Positions 1-15,239 of a DNA stretch of 64,000 bases are shown piece after piece. Source of the stretch: Stachybotrys elegans (Eukaryota > Ascomycota > Sordariomycetes > Hypocreales > Stachybotryaceae). Every line of letters starts with the position of its first letter. Position 1 is the stretch's first letter. Under the pieces are notes generated by a model. It worked only from the letters and a program-made list of their open reading frames with translations. It searched no databases and had not been told where the DNA came from. Where the stretch lies: positions 1-64,000 of the forward strand of contig JAGPNK010000013.1 in the NCBI GenBank assembly GCA_020746835.1, read 5' to 3'. A program made the translations under genes and the position numbers.

Positions 1-3217
<3,217 letters not shown>

Positions 3218-4020
3218 GCTTGCACCCCCCCCTGAAACCCTTCCATTCACGTCACTTATTCTACGGTGCCATCGGGACAATGGAACGAGAACATGCTTAA
3301 AAACCGCCGATGTTGGCAACAGGGGGCTGACAAGTCGCAATGTGGCTATTTGGGAACAGGCTATGTGCCTACGCTATCATGGACATACCCCTCCCATCAC
3401 ATAGGCTTACTCGGTCACATCTAGGTTTAGATGGCTAGGGTTCCGGAAATGGAGTTAGTGAAGTAGTGCAAGCTATTCGCGTGATGCAAATGATAGAGAA
3501 GCGATTTATTGATTCAACGCTGCTACAAGCACTCGGAGGAGATCCAACAACTCATATCTGCAACATATTTGCCATGGCGCCATCCCGACGCTTGCATTGT
3601 GACATATCCTACATAAATACCTGGTTATGTACTATACCAGGACTTCCCTACCTATCTGGCGCCTTACACTTATGATGAGTGCGAGCCATGTCTATACTTG
3701 CAAAACTTGGACCTGTCGGTTCGACTTCCTTCAAGCCACAGGGCCTGCCCAAGTACTAATAGGTACTTTACATACCTAAGGTAGCTGGTGTTTGAAGAGG
3801 AAGCACGTTACATAAGCTTGTGGCAGCACTACAGCCACAAAGTGGATCTTAGGGCAGGCTTTGGGGGCACCCACATTTCGTACTTAGGCGAGTGTCTTAA
3901 TTTTCTTTTCTCCTTCTGCTCGAGTTTTCCCTCCACATTCAACGTACACCTCGCCCTTCCCTCAATTCCGCGTCGGCAAGCAAACCTCGAGCCTCTGTCG
4001 TCTGCACAAATTCCATCACA
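3218..4020. other. Intergenic region, RPL12 promoter
   Basis: No gene is seen. About 60-120 bases before the RPL12 start there is a pyrimidine-rich tract (about 3899-3960, TTTTCTTTTCTCCTTCTGC and on). Such tracts commonly mark transcription starts of fungal ribosomal protein genes. The rest is the SEC23 3' flank, with more TAGGTA/TACCTA words near 3760-3783. Confidence 0.55.
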
Positions 4021-4732
4021 ATGCGTATGTATCTTAATTATGAGATCCTGCTGCATTTTCTAACGGCACCGGCATAGCTCCCAAGTTCGATCCCAATGAG
4101 GTCAAGGTGATGTTCGTATCACGATCAATCGACAAATGCCAAACACTAACCGAATAACTAGCCACCTCCGCGCCACCGGTGGTGAGGTTGGTGCCTCTTC
4201 CGCTCTTGCTCCCAAGATCGGTCCTCTGGGTCTGTCTCCCAAGAAGGTCGGAGAAGATATTGCCAAGGCTACTGGTGACTGGGTATGATCAAGCAAAGAT
4301 GGACCATTGGTACTATATTCTAACGAACGGATACAGAAAGGCTTGCGCGTAACTGTCAAGCTCACCATCCAGAACCGACAGGCTGCCGTGTCCGTCGTCC
4401 CGACCGCCTCCGCCCTGATCATCAAGGCCCTCAAGGAGCCTCCTCGTGACAGGAAGAAGGAGAAGAATATCAAGCACACCAAGTCTGTTAGCTTGGATGA
4501 GATTATTGAGATTGCCCGCACCATGAGGTACAAGTCCTTCTCCAAGGATCTGAAGGGAGGTGTCAAGGAGATTCTGGGCACTGCACACAGTGTTGGCTGC
4601 CAGGTCGATGGCAAGCCCCCCCGAGCCATCCTTGACGGCATTGACAATGGAGACATTGATAGTAAGTGCCCGACAGATCTTGCATGATAGAATATCCTAC
4701 TAACCTCGCACGCAACAGTTCCCGAGGAATAA
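4021..4732 (+). CDS. rpl12: 60S ribosomal protein uL11 (RPL12)
   Basis: uL11 forms the base of the ribosomal stalk and binds the GTPase-associated centre of the large-subunit rRNA. Five exons are read: 4021-4024, 4078-4111, 4162-4282, 4337-4661 and 4719-4732. They give 165 residues, the expected length. Exon 1 is only ATG plus one base, and the last exon completes the C-terminal IPEE. The product reads [10 protein letters not shown], then [20 protein letters not shown], then [20 protein letters not shown], all strongly conserved. The [11 protein letters not shown] region lies near the C-terminus. Intron 2 uses the less common donor GTTCGT. Because the start codon lies in a four-base exon, automatic predictors may miss the true start and begin inside exon 3 or 4. 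High expression is expected. Confidence 0.95.
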
Positions 4733-5647
4733 TTCAACGCCGTATCTCCAAAGGGCACCACCGATGAGCATTCAGGGTCATGAAGTTCTCAGACACGTTT
4801 GGTGGATTACCCAAATTATATGATAACGACTCAGAAATGATCTCGACAATCCCTCTACGTTACTGTTGCCGTGACTGCGCGAACCCCTCATGGATATTCT
4901 TCACCTTGACTTCACTCTGAAATTGACCAATCTGCTCAGTGGTCTATTTCAATTTTTGTCCAAGGAAGATTAAGCTGCGTAGCTGGTCCTATACTCACCG
5001 CGACGTCCTGGCTCCTTGCCTCGATGGTTGTCGTGGTCCATAAACGTGTCCTACATTTCTTGATGATTCCCATTTACGTAAACCCCAACTGATGAAGGTG
5101 AAGCAATGTATGTAGATCCTGGGATGCGTGTTGCGCTGTTTCAATCCCGGTCAACCCTGCACTGTCTGTACGCTTATACCTGGTATTTCCAATGGGTTGC
5201 GACAGTCAGCTGCTACTCCATGCCAATTGCTTAAAACGGCACGACATTCACTCATAGAGAGGCCACTGGGGGATAGCGTAAGCACCAGAGGGAAGAGATG
5301 GGGACTTGCTTTACTCGTTCACCATAATAATTCTGATTTGAGCCCAAATACACCATTTTGATACTTGCTTCAAAGAGACCACAACAGATAATACTGGCAG
5401 ATGGGTCCCTACGGGGGATTGCTTGCCAGATATCGCAATTCCGCTGGTGATATTTTTTCTCTCCTCAGTCTCAAGGTCACGTACCCCAATGAACCAATCA
5501 TAGGCACGCTCAAACAATATGGTTGCGTGTGCCAAACAATTGGTATATTCCAAATAATGACTATAATCAGCTGACAGCCTGTATAAGGTATTGCCAGCAG
5601 TGCTTGGAATGGTACGAAGTCAGGTGTCTGTCTCACTCGAGAGGTGT

Positions 5648-5680
5648 GGTAAGCTGCTGGTAAGCTGCTGGTAAGCTGCT
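5648..5680 (+). repeat. 11-bp tandem repeat, three copies
   Basis: Three exact consecutive copies of GGTAAGCTGCT occupy this interval. The copy count may vary between strains. No function is evident. Confidence 0.9.
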
Positions 5681-5729
5681 GTCTGACAGATGCCAACGTC
5701 CCAGGGGACATATTGAACTGTGTTGATCG

Positions 5730-5752
5730 CCCCCCCCCCCCCCCCCCCCCCC
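5730..5752. repeat. 23-base poly-C run
   Basis: An uninterrupted run of about 23 C residues in intergenic DNA. It is the longest homopolymer in the window. Exact length is unreliable with most sequencing methods. On the minus strand it is a G-tract that could form a quadruplex, which is inference only. Confidence 0.85.
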
Positions 5753-6732
5753 GGATTCGCACCTCTTCCTTTCGAGTGTCAGAGTGCATACTTTCTTCAG
5801 GTTGTCCAATGTGCCATGCAATAGCGAATATTGGGTTCTGTATACGCAGCAATGTAATGGATAGATAGCACAGTTGCCTCTCCCTTGCTTTCGTACCAAA
5901 ATAGCATCGCAGCCAAACGTGTCTGTAGATCAGTGCCTATGATGGGGAATGGCGTCCCACTTTACTTGCCACATGCGTATGGGAGGGTAAGCTAATAGTT
6001 CAGGTGAGGTACATCTCCCTGTCGTAATCCATGAATGGATGGGCTAGCACTTTACTCTCATTGCTTGCTTGCCAGGTAAGATACATATTACTAAATACCT
6101 GTTCAGGTACTTGGCGGCATCCGAGTGCACGGCAAGGTCGGGTAGGGTCAGGTACTAAGGCATGCCGCCATTACTTCGCATTTCGATGTACATGCCTGTG
6201 TGCCAACCAACAATGTGCCTCGTACCCACGACTCCCCGTCGAACACGCCCAGCGCTTAGTGCCTGTCTGCTCAATGCAGCTCCTCAGCCTCTCAGCCTGT
6301 CAGCTCTTCATGTCACATTACCGACTGGACTTCTCTCTCTGACCAACCCGGACTCGGTGGTCAGCTTGACCACATTGTCAGTCGATTCCCAACGTCTTCC
6401 TCGCCGCAATTCCGTCGCGCTGGAGCTGTGTCGAATCGATCCCGCACGTCGGCAGTGTTTTTCGCATTTATCCAACCGCGCTGGTTGAGCATCGATCGCC
6501 AGGAACTTCCCAGCGGGCTGCGACGACTTTGGGGACACGCTGGTGGCTTTCCTTCGTCAGTCTCGATTCCTGCCTAGGTAGTACTCGGTGTCGGCTCCGT
6601 GTCGCCTCCCTAAGCGGCCATGGGACATGCCATGCAATAGACAGCGGACAATGACTGGCCGCCGCTGTATTTCTTGCGTCATCCGTCTTTCTATCGTTTG
6701 TCCTTTCCCGTCTTGATTGACGCGATTCTGGC

Positions 6733-9700
6733 ATGCCGCCACTCATCCAGATGTATTCCCACGCGGTGCCCGAGTCGCCCAACCTCGACAATAGCACTCT
6801 TTTGTCACATCACCATGATCAGCCTCTACGTGACACACGTGCACCTCATCAACAGTCTTTCCCCATTCGAGCCGCCCGAACGTACGCTGCAGGAACCAAT
6901 TCGTATTATCCGCCGCTGGCAGAACATCACCTCCGACGAAAGACACCGAATGGCACTATCAACGCCGGATATGATGGGACACCAACTCGACTTCTTCCCG
7001 GCTCCCGGCCACAGAAGCATATGATTCTCCCCAGCGGCGCCAATACAAGCTCTTATCTCCCGGCTGGCTCTTATGGCTTTCCTCTTCATCAAGGGACGGG
7101 GCCCAACCCGAGCGTATCGCAAGATGCTGCATGGTTCGACGCGTCATGGCTCCCTGATGCTGGTCTCTATACAACGAGAAACCTCCGCCAGCCTCCTGGA
7201 GCTGCATCGCAGCCTTTGCATCGCGGGTACTTCCCTAATGCCTACCAACCAGTGATGCAGGCGAATGACTATAACGTGCGTGCTTTCTGTCCACCTCCAG
7301 TGCCGATGAACGAAACGCCTGTCTTCAACCAGCTGGGGCCTTGGCAATACCAAAACCTAGGTCAAGCTCCAATGGTCGGAGGAGATCATGAATTCGCCGG
7401 TTCAAACCTCACCCCCGGACTCATGGGCTCTCTGCCAGTCAACCTTTTCTCCGTCAATGCGATTGCAGGACCCCCGATTGCTGGTTCAATAAGACAGGGC
7501 CAGTTGCACTTCACACCACCGATCCCCGCTGCAGTACGGAACCAAGGTGAAAGATTCGGCGGCCACGACGCTGGGAGCATGTATCATCACCATTTCAAGG
7601 ACAGGGCATTGGCGCGCGCGCACAAAAGCTATGCTGATCTCTTGGCGCACCTCTATGCAGCCAGGAGGTTCCATCAGGGCAAGGGACATGGTACATCACA
7701 ATCATCTTCTAAGCTGATGATCTATCCAAAGCCTCCAAAGCCAGCACGGCCGCCGTCGCAACAGGTGCTTTTCAAGGAAGCCATCCTGGGCGATGCGATT
7801 GCTCCTCGACAGTTTAGTACAGTCAACTACTCACCTGGGACTCATGTGCAGAGCAACGACCCTTACTGCCCTCCAAATTTGTACCATTCGGCGCATGTAA
7901 ACGGCTATCGCCATGATCTGAGCAACCTGGGTCAGCCGCTCGCCACAGTTGAGGGCCAGGGAGCAGTGGGTTTTGATGAAGAAAGGGATGATTGCAATTC
8001 TTTCGGCAAGCCATCATCACCCCTCGCCAACGCCAGGGAATCACTCGAAATACTCAATAATCTCTGTGAACAGAGCGGTTGGAAATGGATGGACGGGATT
8101 TTACTTGGCGGCTGCCTTCACTATGGCCTGGAGCAATACGAGGATGCTTTACAGTGGTTCTCGAGGGTCATGGCTCTGGACTCGAGGTAAAATTCAACTC
8201 CCCAGTGAACTGTCAAGTGGCTGTTCCAGAATCTGACTCTTTCTCAGTCATGTTGAAGCTATCACGAACGCAGCCGCCACCCTCTTCTGCCTAAATCGCC
8301 AAGTCGAGGCCGAGCAGAATTGGCTGAGAGCTATCAAATTGCGGCCCGACTACCTGGAAGCAGCGGAGCATCTTGTCGGCCTGCTATACAAGAAACGCAG
8401 CAAGGAAGCCGTTGAGGTGATAAACTACATACAGGGAGCACTGAAACTAACCCAAGCACCGATGCCAATCCGCCAAGATCCATTGATGCCCACAGGTTAC
8501 ATTGCTTCCAAGCAGTCAGAGGCCGCCCAACGACCCACCGCGACTTTCCCTCTTCGCCTGAACCATGGCGAGCCCACAAGTCATGAGACCAATGGATTTG
8601 GTTCCAGTGGTTACGCGTTGCCGGGTAGCGATAATGGTCGGATACTCGCCCTGGTTCACGCAAAGGGCACCATGCTATACAGCCTCAAGGATGTCTCTCG
8701 TGCCTCGGAGGCCTTTGAGGAGGCTGTCTTGATCGGCCTTGGCTGGCGAGTTAAGGGCATTCAGGATTTGGTTTATCGAATCCAGGTAGCACTGTCACCA
8801 AAAGAGTCCTTGCCAGGCTCCCAGGGGTACCGGGGGCCCCTCCGTCCGCTGCTTCTGCCGCCCGAAAGAGCACGACATACCGCAAACCTCCTATTTCCCA
8901 CGACTGGCGAGCTCCCTGGTTTATGTCATGTTCCGGATGGGCCACCAAAACGGGCAGCAATACAGACCACCAGTAACTCACTTCTCTCCTTGGCCAAAAT
9001 ATTTCAGGACGCCATGTCCAGTGGCGGTTCAGATATTTGTCTTCGCCAACCATCAGGGGTTGGCGAGATATTGGCTCTATACTATCTATCGCTATCACTG
9101 CAAGAAAGCCCGTCGACGGCTAACAATGTCGGGATTCTCCTCGCTGGGGTGCAGCACTCAATAACTCGTTCCACCACCTTCAATGCTCCCTCTCAGCCGA
9201 GCATACCAGGCGTACCTGCGGGCAGCGGCTCCGCACTCGCTCTTGCGTATTATCACTACGGTCTCCGTTTAGACCCTAAGCACGTTCATTTGCACACCAA
9301 TCTCGGCAGTCTGCTCAAGGATATTGGCCAGCTTGACCTGGCGATCCAAATGTATGAACGTGCCGTCGCTTGTGATGGTACATTCGATATTGCGTTGACA
9401 AATCTGGCCAATGCGGTGAAGGATAGGGGGCGTATCAACGACGCCATACAGTATTACAAGAGAGCAATAGAGGCGAATCCCGACTTCGCCGAGGCGGTAT
9501 GTGGGTTGCTGACGGCGTTGAACTCTGTGTGCGACTGGCGTGGTCGTGGCGGCGTTCTGATTGAAGGTGGGAGGTACGACCGGTGGCATGTTGATGAAGA
9601 TGGGATGCTGCTTGATGCCAAATCACAGAGCCAAGGCAGTGGTCTCACGAGCCGGGTTGTTAATATCGTCAGCCAACAGCTAGGCGAGGCAGCTCTGTGG

Positions 9701-11558
9701 GGTCGCAACGTGGTTCTGAGCCAAGGCTTCCGTGTCTTGGGTGAGAAGGTGAAAGAATTCTGCGACGAAGGCCATCTTGAACAGTTACAAAAGGAATGGT
9801 CTGGGCGACCCTGGGAAGGATCACGCGTCTTGCGATTGGTTGAAAGAACAACCCGTGTTATCCTTCGGCAGTGGTATCACGACAAGTATATTGCGGGCGC
9901 AGAAAGCGACTCCTCCAAATACCTCCGACCTCCTCTCCCCTCGAGCCTTATAGTGCCCTCCGCGCCAACGGTATTACCGTTCCACACTTTCACCAGCCCC
10001 CTGGTAGCCGCAGATATCAGGGCTATATCGCAGCGTAATGCGATGCGGATATCGTGCTCGACGTTGCGATCAACTTGGCTTTCGACAACGGTGTACGCGC
10101 CTCCGCCACCGCCCAAGCCCCATCTGAACATTGGCTATGTCTCTTCTGACTTCAACAACCATCCACTGGCACATCTGTAAGTATTTTCTGAGGAACGAGA
10201 CTACTGTTGAGAGGCCGTCTGCTCACAATTTTCGTCTCCAGTATGCAATCCGTCTTTGGTTTCCATGATGTCAACCGGGCTCGGGCTTTCTGCTATGCCA
10301 CCACAGCGAGTGACAAATCACCTCATCGACTCAAGATAGAGCGCGAGGCGCCGGTCTTTCACGACGCGAGCGGCTGGCCTGCAGAGAAGCTGGTGAGGCA
10401 AATCGTTGATGATGGCATTCACATTTTAGTAAACCTCAATGGTTACACGAGAGGAGCCCGCAATGAGATATTTGCAGCCAGGCCAGCACCCATACAAATG
10501 TCTTTCATGGGTTTCGCCGGCACTCTCGGCGCTGAGTGGTGTGACTATATACTTGCGGATTCAATAGCAATCCCGGAGAGCACCTTGCGCCCTTGGAGAA
10601 GCAATGTCTGCATTGAGGACGTCCTTCGGGACGACAACGAGGATGAGGGCGGCGGATGGGTATACTCAGAGAACGTCATTTTTTGCCGTGACACATTTTT
10701 CTGCTGCGACCATGCCCAGTCTTGTGAGCCTAGTGAGCGGAACATTACATGGGCTGATGAGGAACGCCGCCGATGGCGTATGCGCAAAGAGTTGTTTCCA
10801 GCTCTCGACGACGATGCGATCATACTTGGAAATTTCAATCAGCTATACAAGGTATGAATTCCAGCCCATAGTCACACAAGATGTACTTGGCTCATGACGA
10901 TGCTTCACAGATCGAACCAACAACATTCCGAACTTGGCTGAGGATCCTAGCCCAAGTTCCTAAGGCTGTGCTTTGGCTTTTGCGGTTCCCCGAGCTCGGC
11001 GAGACAAACTTGCGGAGAACAGCACAGAGATGGGCTGGCCCAGAGGTAGCGAGCCGACTGATCTTCACGGATGTGGCGCCGAAAAGCCAGCATATTGCAC
11101 GAGCTAGGGTTTGTGATCTCTTCCTGGACACGCCCGAATGCAACGCGCACACCACCGCGGCAGACGTGTTGTGGTCCAGCACACCTTTGCTGACTCTGCC
11201 TCGATACTCATACAAAATGTGCTCTCGGATGGCAGCATCAATTCTGCACGGTGCGCTACCCAAGACCGCAGAAGGTCGCAAAGCGGCGACAGAGTTGGTA
11301 GTTGAGAGCGATGATGAATATGAGCGATCAGCTGTTCAGCTGGCTGGGAGTCTCGTTTATTCTCTGAGAAAAGAAGAGGATGGCGAGACGTGCGGTCAAG
11401 GACAGGGCCGATTGCACGAAATGCGTCGCTTATTGTGGGATCACAGATGGGAATGCGGGCTCTTCAATACCCGACGGTGGGTCGCAGATCTAGAGACGGC
11501 TTATGAGGAAGCATGGCGACGATGGGTCGCAGGGCAAGGAGGTGACATTTATCTTTAG
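6733..11558 (+). CDS. TPR-containing O-GlcNAc transferase-like protein (GT41)
   Basis: Four exons (6733-8186, 8248-10176, 10242-10851, 10911-11558) join in frame to about 1,546 residues. The first about 450 residues are P/Q/S/N-rich and probably disordered. TPR helices lie near residues 460-590, and clearer repeats at about 815-900 (LHTNLGSLLKDIGQLDLAIQ, ALTNLANAVKDRGRINDAIQ). The catalytic part resembles animal OGT: NIGYVSSDFNNHPLAHLMQS, with H1123 where human OGT has H498, then NLNGYTRGARNE and RPAPIQMSFMGFAGT. FNQLYK follows (K1331, the K842 equivalent), and HTTAADVLW (D1416, the D925 equivalent). The predicted role is transfer of GlcNAc from UDP-GlcNAc to Ser/Thr of intracellular proteins. 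Fucose, as in plant SPINDLY, is possible. The segment between the catalytic lobes is much shorter than in human OGT. Saccharomyces lacks this gene. The start is the first ATG of the long frame and could lie elsewhere. Confidence 0.88.
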
Positions 11559-14330
11559 GAAAATCAACGGATGATGGAGGCTTGGAGTTTGGCGCGGGAG
11601 GACCATGATCACGGGTCCTTGCTCTTTATTGTTTACTCGTCTCCCTGGCTCCAAGTAGAGGTACCCATGTGGTGGAAGAGAAAAGGGGGAGGGCTTCCGA
11701 GGGGTTCTTAGGATAGATTGGTGGTTCGCTGGCCAAGAGGGACAAGAGCAGCGCGGCGGATGGGGCTCCGCGCTGGGATAGAGGGGGGACTAGACAGCCG
11801 CCTGCATTCTCAACGAGATAGGACATCCCCTATGTAATAGCGACCCTCGACGCGCCTTGGCGAGGATCTGAATTTGGGTCGGAGATAGCCAGGGGAACAG
11901 CCATGACTCGCAAATGACCCTGAGGAGACGATCCTTCTCCCAAAGAACAGAGCAATGGGGCAAGCTGGGCCCGTTGCTGGACGGTAAGTCACGTCGCCCA
12001 TGGAACCCTCCCCAACTCTCAAGTCCAGGTCCAGTTCCAGATCCAACTTCTCTGACTCCAACCCCCAACTCAGCCCAAGCCCAAGCCCACACTTCAACTC
12101 CTAGCTGCAGGCATGTTTCCACATGGTACCCGGCCGCCCTTTGCACTATGTCATTGTCCTGAACTTGCGCTGGTTTCCATCCACTTTAACGCTATCCAAT
12201 CTTTGTCGTTACCGACGAGTGACACCAAAGAATGCGCACGCCCAAGGCCTGGGAGGCACGAAACGGCAATCTCGCCGCGTTTGCAGATCAGGACAACCCT
12301 GCAAACGGCGTCAGATGTAACGGTTTCAATATGGTCGGCGACTACCGGCATCAAGACGGAGATGCGCATCATTTGCAGGGTAGATGGTGGAGTCATGGCC
12401 CATATCAAAGCAGCAGGGGCAAATGTTCAGCTGGCTACGTCCTCCGCACCAGGAAAGTAACATTGGAGCTACACGGCTGGGGGTCTCCCTAGAACCAACC
12501 CAAGATGGCGGTCCGCCCCTCGACAGGGTGATGCTTGTTTGCTACGATGGCCCCGATCCCGACTACAACGACAGCCAACACCAGTCGTTGATCATGATAA
12601 TGATCGCCGGCCCGACCAATGCCCACTATACACAAAAGCAAAACTACCGCGTTCTTGCTGAGGCGATCGTGGACAGCGCTAAGGGAATCCCCATCCTGCT
12701 TTATGGGTATGATTAGGACCCGGGGGGGGGACTTCTGTCGATCCCTTGTTTCTATCGCAGCGGACACGAAAGGATTTTTTATTTCTTTCTCGGATAGCCA
12801 CGGAAAAACGAAGAACTCGCGCCAAGGTGCATGAACACCTGAGGTATCAACATGGCATCAGACCAGCTAGGTCTCCCGTCTTTCAACCTATCAGACATCA
12901 TGGGATCGAGCAACCAGCGATCTGATGGAGGGGACGTCGCAGGCATGCGCTTGAGGATGGGGATTCGAAATTTGGGAAAAGGCTGTTCTGGAAATACCAT
13001 CATTGCATGATGAAAAGGGATGTAGCAACCACACCCTCCAAGTAACCTTCTTGTGGCTCACGATTCAAGGGCCTGTCCTTGACCTTGCTCTAACCCCAGC
13101 CCCCCGTCCTTGTCCCTGCTCACGGCCTTTTCTTCGCCCCTGAACACAGCTTCCTGGGCAATGGGTAGGGGAGGGGTGTACCTACCGTAGGCTGCGAATC
13201 AGCTCTACGGGAAACAAGAGATAATAGACTTGCTGTGTGAAAACAGGGCGGGACGGGCTCCAAGCCCGCCGGCGGCTGTCTCTTCATCATTCCACCCCCT
13301 ATCCCATACCTCCATCACGCTAATTCGACCGTCTCATACTTATGTCTCTAGTTTTTCAACGGATGTGCTCATCTGGGTACCTCGTCACTCCCAGCCAGCC
13401 CTTGTCCGACTTCTTCGATTGCCCAGTCTTATACCTTGTGTGCGGTGTGCTGATATTCTCCTCTTATAGGGCCGTGCCTCAACGCATCCTTGGAGAGATC
13501 TGGTCAGCCATATCAATTGTCTGCTGCTGTAGAGAGCCGGGGCATGATTTCCGGTGTCTTGGGTGTGGTACGGGTGTAGGATCCATGTTCTTCTCGTCAA
13601 AGTTTGGTACGGGGTGTACGCAAACCGTGTACGATCTGAACAGGTGAGCAGGGCATGAACAGTGAAGGTTAGCAGGCAGAGAGGCTTTGGTTTGCCACGC
13701 CCCCCCCCCCTCCCCTCTCTCCTCCTCCTCGAGTCTCTACTCCCCTTTCCGCCCCGTTTCCGATCACCACGCGCTCACTATTACAATCCCCCATCCACCT
13801 TCACTTGTACTTGTAGATCGTGGCGTCAGCCCGAGCGCTACTCGCCTTTGCCTACCAGCTAAGCTGCTACCGAAATCCCGGCCATGTGGCGTCTGTCCTT
13901 CGTAAATAGCAGCAGGCGCCCTCCAAATTTATGAAGCGAGTTTATTGTCTTGCCCGGCAACTCTATATTTTCTTTTACCGCCGTACTTATTTCTGCAACC
14001 CCATCCCATATCTGCTCTCCTACCTGAGCCTTCCTTGGGCCGGCAACTCATACCTTTCACTCTGCTCTCCATCACTCAGATTTGTTTTATTCGTCCCCTG
14101 ATCTACTACTACTACTTGGGGCCTCTCCTGCCTCCCCAACTCTCTCCTGCATCACTTACTTTGGTCCTCTATCCATCCCCTCGATCCTACCTCACTCGCC
14201 AACGAATCATTCGCCGCGGCCATTAACATTTTGGAATACAACTATCCAACCCTGCCGCTCGCATTTGCTGCTGTCTTGCCTTTGTACCAACAACATCATC
14301 CTGCCACCACACATCAATAGCACAGACAGC
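11559..14330. other. Intergenic region upstream of flbD
   Basis: 2.8 kb with no supportable gene. Short frames around 11.9-12.8 kb overlap on both strands and lack recognisable motifs. From about 13.7 kb onward the plus strand becomes strongly pyrimidine-rich, including an 11-C run at 13700-13710 and many TCCTC/CTACC words. This suggests a long promoter and 5' leader for the Myb gene. The frame open from 14082 into the gene is non-coding leader in my reading. Confidence 0.5.
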
Positions 14331-15239
14331 ATGGCCATGGCAGGCCCAGCTCAAGCGGGTCAGCGTAGGGGACCTTGGTCACAGTTTGAAGACGACCTTC
14401 TGATGACCCTGATACAAAACCACGGCTGCTCGAACTGGGTCCGGATTTCACAAGAGCTGGGGTCTAGGTCCGCGAAACAATGTCGAGAACGCTATCACCA
14501 GAACCTCAACCCATCACTCAACCATGAGCCCATCACAAAGGAGGAAGGCCAGCTAATCAACTACCTGGTCGACACTAAAGGCAAACGATGGGCCGAGATT
14601 GCCCGCCAGCTGCACGGAAGGTGCGACAACTCTGTCAAGAATTGGTGGAATGGAAGCCAGAACAAGCGCAGGCGCCAGAATCGTCGACTGGCAGGGAACT
14701 CTATGACGTGCCATGAGGTATCTCCATATGCACAAAAGAGTCTACCAGATATGTCGCCAGTAGATTCGACAGGCTTCACGCAGCTAGCACGTCCAAGTCT
14801 ACCAACCACTACCTTGGGACTCCCAGCGCCAGTCATGAGACTTCCGGGGTCCTCGCCGAACACTCAACCGGGCATCATCTACCAGCATCCATCCGACAGA
14901 TCATACCAGGCTGTGCACCTCACAGAGCCGGCTTTACCATCACCAAAATCAGCTTACTCGGATGGCGATGAGGAACAGAACTATACGACGTCGGCCCATA
15001 CATTGCTGCCTCCCATCCGAAGCTGGCCGAGCCAGAGTTCCGACGCTTCGCCCAGGCAGTTCTCCTTTGGACAAAACGGCCATATCTATCCTCCGAGGCA
15101 GCTTATTACAGCCCCCAGCTCTCCAATGTTCAATGGTTCACCACAACAGCAGACATATCGGCCACAGTCGGGTCACTCGCAAGAACAACGCACCCAGACC
15201 AAGGACTCCAGGATGGATGTGTCTTCACTACTCTGGTGA
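14331..15239 (+). CDS. flbD: FlbD-like R2R3 Myb transcription factor
   Basis: A single exon encodes 302 residues. Two Myb repeats sit at the N-terminus. R2, about residues 13-63, contains RRGPWSQFEDDLL and WVRISQELGSRSAKQCRERY. R3, about 66-114, contains EPITKEEGQLINYL, GKRWAEIARQLHGRCDN and SVKNWWNGS. Both match Aspergillus FlbD and Neurospora RCA-1. In Aspergillus FlbD acts in the fluffy pathway that turns on conidiation. The remaining about 185 residues are P/S/Q-rich and poorly conserved, as in the family. Translation is placed at ATG 14331. A second in-frame ATG at 14337 has at least as good a context (GCCATGG), so the true start may be two codons later. Very long non-coding flanks on both sides fit a developmentally controlled gene. 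Confidence 0.9.
   Translation: MAMAGPAQAGQRRGPWSQFEDDLLMTLIQNHGCSNWVRISQELGSRSAKQCRERYHQNLNPSLNHEPITKEEGQLINYLVDTKGKRWAEIARQLHGRCDNSVKNWWNGSQNKRRRQNRRLAGNSMTCHEVSPYAQKSLPDMSPVDSTGFTQLARPSLPTTTLGLPAPVMRLPGSSPNTQPGIIYQHPSDRSYQAVHLTEPALPSPKSAYSDGDEEQNYTTSAHTLLPPIRSWPSQSSDASPRQFSFGQNGHIYPPRQLITAPSSPMFNGSPQQQTYRPQSGHSQEQRTQTKDSRMDVSSLLW

Larger units (their letters stand above)
4733..6732. other. Intergenic region between RPL12 and the OGT-like gene
   Basis: Two kilobases without a supportable gene. Contents are the RPL12 3' flank, a perfect three-copy 11-bp repeat (5648-5680) and a 23-base C run (5730-5752). The final 600 bases lead into the OGT-like start and probably contain its promoter and leader. 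Open frames here are short, overlap on both strands and show no conserved motif. Confidence 0.55.

Noticed and set aside
3710..3740. GGTTCGACTTCC resembling a tRNA B box
   Set aside because: One base too long for the consensus, and no acceptor stem or A box can be folded around it.
12232..12716. Two overlapping plus-strand frames that could be a small gene
   Set aside because: Neither shows a recognisable domain, both lie in non-conserved-looking sequence and I found no splice joins that lengthen them.
14082..14330. In-frame N-terminal extension of the FlbD-like protein
   Set aside because: The frame is open but Tyr/Pro/Ser-rich from pyrimidine-rich leader DNA. The Myb domain in orthologues starts within about 15 residues of the ATG, which fits 14331.
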